Assembly: GCA_948474755.1 (NCBI GenBank)
Contig: CAOLHI010001474.1
Coordinates: 186,001-250,000, forward strand
DNA: 64,000 nt
Origin: Ctenosaura bakeri
Lineage: Eukaryota; Chordata; Lepidosauria; Squamata; Iguanidae
Reading direction: 5' to 3'
Shown here: positions 54,109 through 64,000 of the stretch, in pieces
Position numbering within the stretch: the stretch's first letter is position 1
Layout of the letters: each line of letters begins with the position of its first letter
Made by a program: the position numbers and the translations under genes
Notes under the pieces: generated by a model
Told to the model about the DNA's origin: nothing
Database searches by the model: none
What the model saw: the letters and a program-made list of their open reading frames with translations, nothing else

Positions 54109-54405
54109 ATGAAGTTAATTTCATGGAATGTACGAGGAATAAACTCACAAACAAAGAGAAGACAGATTTTTCACCATTTAGAAAGACTGAGACCTCAAAT
54201 TACCATTTTACTAGAGACCCACATAAAGAAAAACCAAGAAAAGTATTTGTATAACCATAAATTAGGTAAATGTTTTGCTTCTTCGTATGTAAAGAAGAAA
54301 AGAGGTGTTGCAATTTATATAGATAAAGATATTCAAGCAAAAGAAATTTTTGAAGATGAAGAAGGGAGAATACTGGGCATAGAAATTCTGAAAAATGGTA
54401 AAAAA
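54109..54405 (+). pseudogene. L1 ORF2 start (endonuclease domain), truncated by stop
   Basis: The frame starts MKLISWNVRGINSQTKRRQI and contains ILLETHIKK, the apurinic-type endonuclease motifs (N and E of the active site). TAA at 54,406 ends it after 99 codons; the same frame goes on (LLVGVYMPNENK) with further stops. Confidence 0.9.
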
Positions 54406-55030
54406 TAACCCTTACTGGTTGGAGTCTATATGCCAAATGAAAACAAAGCTGACTTTAACAAGAAACCGCAAGAAAGAATATTAGTATATGAGTATGAAGA
54501 CTGAATTCTTGTGGGAGATTGAAATGAAGTTCTGGATACTAAATTGGATAAAATAATTTCTCAGAGTAAAGAAGATCAAGTGAAGAGAGGGAAATTGCCA
54601 AAGAACTTTTATGATTTTTATTTCCAAACATTTGCTAGCAGAGGTAAGAAAGGCAGAAATATTACTTAAGGTCATTTTGGATCATCATCCGGTGATGTTG
54701 CAAATACAAGAGAAGAGTAAACAATTTCAATGACGACTGAATGATAGTTTACTTAATGATGAAGAGATAGTAAAACAAGTGAAAGAAGTGTTAAAAACTA
54801 TTTTAAAGAAAATATGAAAGAAGATATGAAGATGAAAACAGTTGGAGTTGCATTGAGGGCAGTAATGAGAGTTTTTTTATACAACAGCGACAAATTCAGA
54901 ATAAAACAAGACGAGAGAAATACCAAGCTTTATTGTTTAAACTTCAGAAGAAAGAAAAAGAACTTAAGGCAAACCCATTACAAAAACCATTACAAGAGAT
55001 CAAGAAAATACAGAAAGAGGTTGTATTCTG
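54406..55030 (+). mobile_element. L1 ORF2 continuation, decayed
   Basis: Broken pieces such as DHHPVMLQ-like and a lysine-rich helical segment before the reverse transcriptase can be followed to about 55,030. The reverse transcriptase is not present, so the copy is truncated at both functional ends. Confidence 0.7.
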
Positions 55031-55183
55031 TAGCTAGCCACAGGAAGAAGACATCTTCCTCCTCCTGGACTTCTGGAAGACCCTTAGAAGGTCCTATAGG
55101 ATACCAGTTGCTTCTTTCAGCCAGTTGCAGGAACACAGCTGGCTGCTGCCAGGCCATACCTCTCCTATCTTCCCCTGGACACT

Positions 55184-55395
55184 AAGGCCTCTTTCATACT
55201 AGACTATTATTTGGTACCACCTTAACAGCCATCTTACCAACTCCTAGGGTTCCATAGTTTCATTGGTATTTAGAATTCTTAGCCAGAGAGGTCTAACGAT
55301 TCACCAGACTACAAATCCCAGCATTCCATAGGAGGCAGCAATGGCTGTTAAAGTAGAATAATAGCGCTATAGTTGGGCAGTGGGAAAGAGACTTA
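55184..55395. mobile_element. PAL-like MITE (variant)
   Basis: GGCCTCTTTCATACTAG at the left, TGGGAAAGAGAC at the right, with CCTTAACAGCC and GGCTGTTAAAG arms. TAA lies on both sides (imperfect). Confidence 0.7.
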
Positions 55396-55479
55396 AACAG
55401 TGTGAGTGGGGGTTCCACATTGAAGATAAATGATGGCACAGGGAGGGAGGGAGAAGGTCATTGTGGATAGAGTTGCTCA

Positions 55480-55545
55480 ATACTTGCATAGCAGAGAGCT
55501 GGATTTGATGACCCTTGCGGTCTCTTCCAACTCTATGATTCTATC
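55480..55545 (+). mobile_element. CR1 tail fragment
   Basis: GGATTTGATGACCCTTGCGG then TCTTCCAACTCTATGATTCT, the last bases of CR1. Confidence 0.8.
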
Positions 55546-56234
55546 TCCATCCACAACAATGAAAAATTACATAATATAAACGTATAATTGGCTATTATGC
55601 CTGTGTATGTCATCAACAGGATTCTAATGTACTGAAAACACTGAGTATTTAGAATAGGTTGCTGTGTTATTTGGAAGAGTGTGTTTCAACATTACTGTAG
55701 GTTTGGAACTATTCTGATTAGAAATTGGTTTATTTTATATTTGACAATTGGAAGTGTCTCACTGATTTTTTTTTTGTGGTGAATCAGTGTGCATTCTATT
55801 ATTGTGTTTATAAATGATTATTGTTAAATTTTGTACAAAATGATTTTTGCATGAAATCTGTACGCTGTTTATTCCAATTTGGAAAGGCAACCTTTGCAGT
55901 TCATATTTCAGCAAATGTATGAATCTGTGAGAGAAATAAAGTGGGAGAAGAAGAGAGAAACATTCCTATGTTCTCAGTTTTTTCATACTGTTTATTTGGT
56001 CTTGAGTGGTCAGGAAATGATTACTCTTAGTTTTGGCATGGAACACTTCAAGATTTTTCTTTTTGGAAGCAGTGCCACAAGATTGCATAAGCAAGCAGAT
56101 TCCTTGAATTTGCAAACTCCTTTCTGCCAGCAAAGAGAGCAGATTGGTGGCATCTGGAGCAACTTGTCACAAGGCTGACTGTGCTCTTCCACGGTACTAC
56201 CTGCTACAGACAAAGGTATAATTTCCAGGAATGT

Positions 56235-56266
<32 letters not shown>

Positions 56267-57159
56267 GGAGGGAGGGAGGGAGGGAAGTAAATCCGCAAAC
56301 TTGCCCACTAGAGATGGAAAGAGTATTCACAATAACAGCTGAAGAAGAAATTTTTCTCAGGAAACTCTGATGAGGAGAATCATCCAGAAGGAGAACCCTA
56401 CATGATGTTTGTCGTGGTGGTGGGGGAGGGGGAGCTGTTTAGAAAATGACATTCCTGCTTTTTTGGGGAGAGAAAAAGTCCTGAATAAGTCCTGAATTGT
56501 GAATAGTGATTGAAAACCACAAAGGTTCAATAACTTTCTCACAGCAAGTAAAAAATACATTAACTGATTTTTTGCTACTACAAGAATAAAATTTAGAACT
56601 GCTTGCTCCTTGTACAGTGTTGCAGCCTCAGCATTTAAAAAACCTGGAGGGTTTACTCATCAGGAGTCCAGGCTGCAGGTGTGGTTTGAATGTGACAGCA
56701 ATGATTAACCTATCCCTTTTCCTCTAGTTCTCCGCCTTTCTTCACATGGTGATAAGTTGTGCTGAGAAAACCTTATTCTTTGCCAAGTGCAAGTACTGTA
56801 CGTACAGGAGTGTGGTTGGATGGGTGTGTTCAGGTCCAGAATTTTTTACTTGATTGAGTGACAGATGGAAACCGATTGACTGTCATGAACACTGTGCCCT
56901 GCCACAGGAATGTCTCTCTTTCCTTTTCTCTTTGATGTCTGCTCTGTGAAACTTGTAAAACTGGTATCTTCCATTTTAAGGATAAGTTCAGGCCAAAAGT
57001 GGTGGGAGAGGACAGCATTGATATCATGAGAAAGTAGCCCTCTTTTATTACTTTCAGCTGTTCTTTTTTTGCAGTTGGTAGGTAAGGAAGCACACATTGC
57101 ACACATTCATAGAAATACTTGAAATATAGTAACCAGGATGACAATGAGCTTTTGTTGTC
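55546..57159. other. Intergenic stretch
   Basis: No gene recognised. A TG microsatellite followed by GGGA repeats lies at about 56,240-56,287. Confidence 0.5.
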
Positions 57160-57290
57160 ATTGTCGCTGTTGTTGTTGTGTGCCTTCAAGAGGTTTCTGA
57201 CTTATGGCGACCCTAAGATGTACGTATCACACAGGTACACCTGGGCAAGATGTGTTCAGAGGCAATTTGCCAGTGCTTTCATCATTCAGT
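57160..57290 (-). repeat. MIR-like SINE, reversed fragment
   Basis: TGTTGTTGTTGTGTGCCTTC, TTCTGACTTATGGCGACCCT and AGAGGCAATTTGCCAGTGCT are inverse tail and body of the SINE. Confidence 0.75.
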
Positions 57291-58874
57291 TGAAATGTTA
57301 GCATGCCTCCATGTGAACTATTTAATAGATGATCCACAGTCCTGAATCCATGAATCAGCATGAAGTTTCCAGGTTTTGGTTTGAGCTTTAAAGGAGTTAT
57401 CAAAGGAGTTTCCAAACAGTTTCATCAGTCTGAGTGGCTTCTCTAAAATCTGGACTAAAATACAGAACAGAGGTGTTACACTACTGACCACTATTAGTGC
57501 TCTGAATCCTTCAAGAGCTTCAAGGAGCAGCACATAGCCCTTCTTCCTCCACATTCACTGAATCTTTCATGTCTTCCAGGTAAAGGTGGAATACCCTATT
57601 TGGGCTGGTTGATGGTCCCAAATATAGGCAGTCTTCCTCCTTGGCAAGGTTTAATGTTCTTCTTTCCAATTTACAATATGGGAGATGCAATAAATTTCTA
57701 CCGAACAACTGATGCTGCCACTGTTCAATCTATATGTATATTAGTTTAAACATGGGGACCATGGACATATGGTAAACTGAGCATGGACTACAGTTAGCAA
57801 AGCCTCTGACAAGCTCCTTTTAAAAGTCTTTTTACAGGAGTCCAGTCCAACTGCCTTTCTTTCTTCCTGTGCTCCACAGGAGCCCATAGAGCTTCATGTT
57901 CATTTCTTACGACTGAACGAGATCCCCAGTGTCTTCACATGCACAGAGCCAGGTAGGTAGCCCAGAGGGCAGGTCCCCATGGCAGTAGACCCCTGGAATT
58001 CCAGTTCTTGGATGGGAAATAATTGGGGGTGTGTGTGAGTGTGACACCATGAATTACCACATTGGGTAACACCAACCCTGGTGATGCCACTGCCTCTATA
58101 TGTGTAAAATGAAGCAGTCGAGCACGGAGTGATAGGGAGTGATACTCTGCTTTTGGATTTATGCCTTGGCAGCAAACGGAAGCATTCCATGAAATCCACC
58201 AAAGTTAGCACAAGTTATACTCAGGAGGCACAAGCAATTTCACAGCAGTGCGTAGAGAAGCCAAGAGGTGGTTGCATTGCTCTTTCCTTTGGGAGTTGGT
58301 GGCTTCAAGGTTGCATGCTCAGTGGTTGTTCCATGTCCATTTTGCAACTCCAGTAAACTCCAAAGAGCACTGGATGTCACTCTGTGGACGGTAAAAAAAA
58401 GAAACAAACAAAAAAACAGATGCAAGATAATCTCTCTTCCACATTCCCCCCCACAACACACATACATTCACATATTTCTTCCTACACCCCATGCTTACTC
58501 AGGTTTCCTTGCTCAAGGAATCAAATTGTGGTGTTCCTCCTATCTCCTTCCTTCAGTTAAGTGGTAAAAACCACAAAGTTACCCAGAAACAGACATGCTA
58601 CCTGTCAATGATTTGGGCTACTGCGGGGGAAGCTATTGAAGGGGGCAGTAGTGCGTGTGCCTAAAATCACTTCTTGATAAATTTGACTCTGTTTGTTTAG
58701 TCTTTCATTGGCATAGTTTTCTCTTCAGATGAAGCTGACTCATGAGTGTAGCGGAACTGAGAAATTTACATCATTGTGGTTAGTGATGTGGTGTTGAATT
58801 GTACCCTTGCTATTTCCAATTTTCCTTTCTGTGCTTTCTGTGTCTGCAGTGGTTCGCTTTTGCCTACTGGGAAG
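57291..58874. other. Intergenic stretch
   Basis: No gene recognised. Near 58,066-58,090 the sequence resembles the target site of the LTR at 5.7 kb. An A-rich run lies near 58,393-58,412. Confidence 0.45.
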
Positions 58875-59100
58875 GGAAAGATTCTGCCCATTCCTCTCCT
58901 CTCCCTCCCTGCTGAGTTAATTGAGTACAAACTATTTCTGCACTCTGAACTCAGTTTGCACCAATGGAAGTAAGCTGAAGACAAAGGGGGAAAGTGGGAG
59001 GAAGAGAAACCTGGGACATTTTAAAAGTGACTGGAAAAATGGGAGGACAGAGGATGAATCAGGCATGTCTTTACCAAACTGGTACAGTTGAATAGTATGT
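58875..59100 (+). repeat. R-family repeat, partial
   Basis: GTACAAACTATTTCTGCACT, GGAAGTAAGCTGAAG and GGGACATTTTAAAAGTGACT match the family end part in order, closing near CAAACTGGTACAGTTG. Confidence 0.65.
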
Positions 59101-59746
59101 GAAAATTCTGTGATCCAATTTGGGAGTTATTTCTTAACAGCTGTCTCTAGATGTGGAGTACAGCAAAATCTCAGAGGTCACTGTAGGCCTCAGCCACTGA
59201 TTCTCTGCTGTAGAACAAAATATTAGTGCTGCTTCTCTTTCCTTTATGGTCATCTCTCAGAATCCTCAAGAATTTTTTTTTTCTGTCCCTGGTTTCCCTC
59301 CTTTCCAGGGCCAAACATTGTAGGTTGAACTTCAGGCGTTTCATGAAGGACTGCAAAGCATAAGGTTGCAAATACATTTTCCCCCAAAGATACCCCCCAA
59401 CTTAAAGTTGTATATTACCTTTCATGTAGGAAAAAAAAGACAGACATCCTGCCGAGAATTCACAAAGGTATTTCAAGACTGCATGGAAAGTGATGTGTGC
59501 ATTTTAAAATGCTAATGGCTAATATGCACATTTGGAAAAAAAAATACTGAGAAGCACACATAAGTGGTGGGAATTAGATAAATTGCACAGATGGGGCAGC
59601 TATGAAATTAGGGGAAAGGTATTTAAAATGTCCATGACATTTTGAGCTGGAATTATTTTGCTCTGAAGTAACTCTTTCATTAAATATGTCTGGGAAAATG
59701 AAGCAATTTTAACTCCAGAATCAGCTCTGGACACTCTATAGGCCCC
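59101..59746. other. Stretch without a gene
   Basis: AT-rich with short A and T runs. Nothing recognised. Confidence 0.4.
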
Positions 59747-59987
59747 AGGGCCCTTTCATACTACATATTTGTAAAGTGGCTATGATGCCACTTTAGTTGC
59801 CATGGCAACATCCCATGGACTCCTGAGATTTGCCATTTAAGGAGAGCTATTTAGAATTCTCTGCCGGGGAGCTACTCCTGTGTCTCAACAAAACTATAAA
59901 CCCCATTATTCCATGGGAGGTAGCCTATGGCAGTTAAAGTGGAATCATGGTGCTATAATTGGGTACTATAATTGGGTGAAAGGGCCC
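59747..59987. mobile_element. PAL-like MITE (variant)
   Basis: GGGCCCTTTCATACTAC ... GTGAAAGGGCCC with arms CACTTTAGTTGCCATGGCA / GGCAGTTAAAGTGGAATCAT. A short direct duplication (ACTATAATTGGGT) sits near its right end. Its right arm is the left edge of the interspersed duplication. Confidence 0.75.
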
Positions 59988-60687
59988 CATCTCTGTGGGG
60001 CCTTGGGGAAAGGAAAGACCTACAGCTGAGAAAAGGAATACAAGGAGGAATGTAACTTGAGAGTTCCTCCTGTTCTGCCTGCCTTTCCACCACCTCTCTC
60101 TGTTCACTTTTTCTTAAGCCAGAGTAGCACCTCTTTAGCTTGAACCAAAGTGGGTATTCACTATTATTGCTATTGTAACCTGATACCTGGAACACAGGAC
60201 TAGTTCTGCTTTAACCAGTCTCCACAAAGCAAAGTGATTCTTCTGAACTCCTTGAACCAAGTCATGGCAGATTTGGATAAATTCCAACAGAAGTTGCTAT
60301 CAGCACCTTCACGGTGGATAGCAGTGGTGATACTCATCTGATCTTCGACAGGACATCATGAGAATCTAGCATGAAAAGGGAGGACTGAGCCCCCATTTGT
60401 TTTGTGACCCTCTAACTCCACCCTCCATTTATCAAAACTGTTTCCCTAGCTGCTGCCCTTGCTGCTGCTTCCTCTGTCCTAGCAGACAGCTGGGAAGCTT
60501 TCCTCCCTCCCCCTGCCCCCAGTGATTCAAGCATTTGCTATGCTCTTGCCTGGCAGCTCTCACAAACGGAAGGCAGAATGCTGTTCAGAACAAGAAAACA
60601 TCAGTTTTTGTAAACACTGCACACTCTTCTTGCAGTTTAGAATTTTGCTGCTGGAACCGAATAGCCATCAAAACTGGTAAACAGTTG
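59895..60687 (+). repeat. Interspersed duplication, copy B
   Basis: Second copy of the block at 51,703; shared segments include CACCTCTTTAGCTTGAACCA, AATGCTGTTCAGAACAAGAA and ATAGCCATCAAAACTGGTAA. It lacks the extra 330 bp of copy A. Confidence 0.75.
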
Positions 60688-61418
60688 AGAAACCAGGGAA
60701 GGGGTGGGAGAAGGGGAAATCACTGGTGTGTTGGAAATGAACAATTGAAGTATGATTTGCTGGTGCTACAGGGATTCTTCGATTTCTCTCCAGAACTGTC
60801 TTTCCAGTTTTGCTATCTGACTTGGGACTTTGACCTCCTTGCTCTGGGAAATAGCTAAGTATATTTTGCAAGGTGGGCTTCTACAACCTATTACAAAGTT
60901 TCATGAGACATTTCTTTGTTTTCTCACGAAGAGAGGCAGTGAGAAAATGAATGCTGAAGCAGGAAGATCAGCAAAAGAACGGAGCAGAAACTGCCATGAG
61001 TGAGGATGGTATAAATCACGTTGTTTGCAGCTTATGTATGTAGAAAGCAGTAAGGTTATAGCAAAGCTTTTGAACCAGGGTTCATGGGAACGACTGCCAA
61101 AATATGTTTTGTTGGAGTTCAGTGAGCTGCAGAGCTACAGGAAAAGAGCAATTATTAGACTTGGAGCTCTGAGTTCAGATCCTTCAGAACAGAGGACTTC
61201 AGTGCAGCTATTGAATAAATAACTTAAGAAAGACAGTCATAGTGCAAAGTATACCATGTTGTACTAGGAATTCCCCCTGGTGAAACTGAACTTGTGATTC
61301 TCTCTTCCTCACATTCCAATCTATATAATGGGTCTGCTGTGAGGATACCATGGTGGTAGGACATTTTGCATATATGCCCTATATATGTGCCCTGTTTGGA
61401 GGAAGGGTAAGAGAAGAA
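60688..61418. other. Stretch without a gene
   Basis: No recognised gene or repeat. Confidence 0.4.
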
Positions 61419-61420
61419 TA

Positions 61421-61903
61421 CAGTCAGCCCGCTACATTTGCTAGAGTTAGGGGCTCAGGACCCTCACAAAAGTGGAAAAATTGCAAATATCAAAATATGT
61501 ATGTGTGTTGGGGGAAGGGGACTGAGGCATGGTGGGGAGAGCAGGCACCCAGTGTCTAAACCAGGTCAGGGAAAGAAGTGGGAGGTCGGGTGGGTTGCCA
61601 CAGTGGGCCTTTACTTCCTTATTCTGTCCCATCTCCTTCCTGGGGTGTGTGGGGGGCATCAGGAGCAGGTTTATGATGGTGAGAAATTGGGCTGCAAGCC
61701 ACCCTTAGCTGGCTAGGCAGTAGCTGGTAGAGAAGAAAGAAGACTAGTGTGGGTTTTTAAAGGGCTGCACATCCTGATCAGAGCTGCCAAGAGGGAAGGC
61801 TCCCCTGGAAAAGAAGCACCTGAGGTGGGAAGGCAAGGTTTGGAGAAATTCACAAATAATCAAATCCAAGGAAGTCAAACCCACAAATGTGGAGTGTTGA
61901 CTG
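61421..61903. mobile_element. Tc1/mariner-like MITE, copy 2
   Basis: CAGTCAGCCCGCTACATTTG ... ACAAATGTGGAGTGTTGACTG flanked by TA (61,419-61,420; 61,904-61,905). Same family as 10,234, sharing GGGGCTCAGGACC-like and AATAATCAAATCCA segments. Confidence 0.88.
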
Positions 61904-61905
61904 TA

Positions 61906-62254
61906 ATCTGAAAGGTTCAGGGGGAGAGTAGTTCTATGGCAGTAGTACCAATGGCTTTCATTGTTTATCATCACTGTGGATGCTGTGCAAATATGTCTAC
62001 TCTGATTAAGGTCTGCTTTTAAACTTCTCGAGGAGCCATGCCTCAGATCAAAGGCTCCAAAACTGTGGTTCAGGGACCACTGGAAGTTCATGAGGTTTAT
62101 TACATGTGGACGATGAGAAGCTGTATTGATCAATCAGTGACTGCAGGAAGTCTGCAGGCAGATATGAAATGAGATGCATGACTGAGTTGCAGACAGAGAG
62201 AAGGGGAAAAAAATCACAGATTTGGAGACCTTCACTTAAATATGTTTCTGTGTG
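61906..62254. other. Stretch without a gene
   Basis: Nothing recognised. Confidence 0.35.
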
Positions 62255-62455
62255 TGTGCATGTACTTTCAAGTCACCTGTCTATTTATGATGACCCCAAA
62301 AATTTCATAGGGTTTTCTTAGGCAAAGAATACCCAGAGATTATTTTGCTATTGCTTTCCACTGAAATAGAACCTAGAGCACATGGTAGTCTTTTGTGGTC
62401 CCTTTTCCAAGTACTGACCAGGCCTGATATTTCTTAGCTTCTAGGCTGACAGGAC
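62255..62455 (-). repeat. MIR-like SINE, reversed, diverged
   Basis: TACTTTCAAGTCACCTGTCT, ATGATGACCCCAAAAATTTC and CCAAGTACTGACCAGGCCTG follow the inverse order of the SINE. Confidence 0.65.
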
Positions 62456-62482
62456 CTGGTACTTCCGGGTACTTAGTATTAC

Positions 62483-62675
62483 TGTTGTTGTGCACCTTCA
62501 AGTTGTTTCTGACTTATGGTGACCCTAAGGCAAACCTATATTGGGTTTTCTGGGACTGAGAGTATGTGATGCGTCCAAGGTCATCCAGTGGGTTTCTATG
62601 GTCAAGGGGGGAAATCAAACCCTGGTCTCAGGTCATAGTTGAATACTCAAACCACTACCCTGTGCTGGCTTTTGT
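62483..62675 (-). repeat. MIR-like tRNA SINE, reversed, nearly full length
   Basis: TGTTGTGCACCTTCAAGTTG, TTATGGTGACCCTAAGGCAA, CCAAGGTCATCCAGTGGGTT and CTCAAACCACTACCCTGTGC are inverse tail, body, core and head. Confidence 0.85.
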
Positions 62676-64000
62676 AGCAGGTATTAAATGCCCAGGGCAA
62701 CCTGTATTATGAAAATAATTCCTGAAGGCAACAGCCATCAAGTAGGGAGGTAAGGTCTACCAAGCACCTGATGTTCTCTATAAGGCCCAAATCAGTAGCC
62801 CTTCTTCACTGTTGTCACCTCACTGGAAGAAGGGAGGAGAAACAGCAGAAATGGCAGCCTCCTACATCCCATAACGTTTCAAAAAGATTCTGTCTGGGTG
62901 TGCCTACAGCAGTGTAAAAGCAGGGGACAAATTTTCTTAGAGGAGAGCACTTGACAGTATAGTCCCGGGGCAGAACTCTGCAGCCACCAAATACTAATGT
63001 TTAAGGGGCCATAGTTTTGTGTTATGTTGACTCCCAGATGTTCTGGAGGAGTAAATGAATGAATCCCCTCCTCACTAAAAAACCATGCAGGGTGTCAAGA
63101 TAGACAATAGCCAAGCACTCCAGTTTAGCAAAACCAAGATTCCAGAACTGAACAGGTACTTTCCCTCTTCCATTTCTTCTTACCAGAAAGGATAGTTATT
63201 TTTAATTTTTTTTTTTTGCTTTCTTTTTCTTCTTTAAAAATTATGTGTGGTTGTTCTGCTTTTGTGACACTACTTTCTAGCAACAACTGGTTCTTTTCTG
63301 TGGTTGAACCTTCTTCCCTTTATGGAGTTGGATGGAGAAGGGCGCACTGGGCAGTGATCTTTGGGCTGTGTGTTTCTTTTTGTGTCTCTCTCTATGCTAG
63401 ACTATTTCCTTATGCATGCATATAGTCTATGAAACCTCTCTTAATTTTTGAAGACATTTCAATGGCCTTTGAGACCTTTCCTAATTGTTTATAGTTTTCT
63501 TTTGCCTTTTCAGACCTGTCTGAATTGGGAGAGGAGGACAAATGTCAATGGCCCTTTAGACTTGTCTTTTGGGGTAGATTTTGTTCCCACTTTGTTTTTG
63601 TTATTTCTGGATTTGGCTTTTGAGACACACAATAATTTTGAGGAGTGTTGCAGTGACCTCTTTCTAATTTTGCACTCATCAGCTTAGCCTCTTGGTTATG
63701 TTTTCTCCCAGGTACAATGTAAGTGGCTGAGAGGATGGAAGAAACCAGGCTCCAAAGGACTCTTATTATAATTTATAACTTAATAGACTTACTTACTGCA
63801 TTTCCTTTATATGCAGCCTTACTTCCAAAGTGGGAGAAAGAGGAAGTATTACAGTGGCCTCCCCTCTTCCAACTTTGCACTCAGCAATTCAGCCTCTTGT
63901 GGTTGGGAGCCATGTGATTCTCAAGACTGCAGTCCCCAGTATTTTTCTTCTTGGGCTAAACTGTCTGAGGCTGCTGGGAGTTGCAATACCACAACCTCTG
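62676..64000. other. Intergenic stretch to window end
   Basis: No gene or repeat recognised, apart from a T-rich run near 63,200-63,235 and loose similarity between segments near 63,465, 63,560 and 63,650 (CAATGGCC / GAGACC) that may be a diverged tandem repeat. Confidence 0.4.

Noticed and set aside
60535..60858. 107-codon frame in duplication copy B
   Set aside because: The corresponding frame is not preserved in copy A, and no domain is seen.

Overview
The window looks like nuclear DNA of a squamate reptile, probably a lizard. This is inferred from its repeats: 5'-truncated CR1 LINEs with the ATTCTATGATTCT tail, a young-looking L1 fragment, tRNA-derived and MIR-like SINEs, a 5S rRNA-derived SINE, many non-autonomous DNA transposons and several solo LTRs. 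The host protein signal is a C-type-lectin-like receptor of the CLEC2/CD69 type, as found in the natural killer complex. The species is not identified.

Layout. 1-7.1 kb holds repeats: a CR1 end, terminal-inverted-repeat (TIR) elements, a 1.58-kb hAT element with a perfect 8-bp target duplication, and a 950-bp solo LTR. 7.1-11.9 kb carries four splice-compatible, stop-free exons of a type II C-type-lectin-like gene; its first exon was not found. 12-17.4 kb is intergenic with a MITE, a CR1 and a 5S-derived SINE. 17,461-26,302 is a complete class I (gammaretrovirus-like) provirus with two nearly identical LTRs, a tRNA-Gly primer site and a 4-bp target duplication. Its gag and pol are interrupted, but a reading frame of about 2.6 kb runs open from the integrase core through a full env. 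30.2-37.4 kb contains the broken exons of a second C-type-lectin gene, so the locus was once at least a two-gene array. 37.5-42.7 kb is a Russian doll: a CR1 LINE split by a solo LTR and a MITE, the LTR itself split by two more MITEs, and the first MITE split by a GC-rich LTR-like insertion. 43-64 kb is further repeat-rich intergenic DNA, with a self-nested MITE, an L1 fragment and an interspersed duplication (51.7 and 59.9 kb) whose identity is unknown.

The most distinctive signals are: (i) the provirus with its open env, an in-frame triplicated 30-residue segment at the pol/env junction and an unusual TM subunit; (ii) a high-copy family of CpG-rich TIR elements (GGCCCTTTTCGCA ends, 3-bp target duplications) with conserved internal hairpins and a variable minisatellite; (iii) the living/dead pair of C-type-lectin genes. 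Exon calls rest on splice signals, phase agreement and family resemblance read by eye; no database search was possible.
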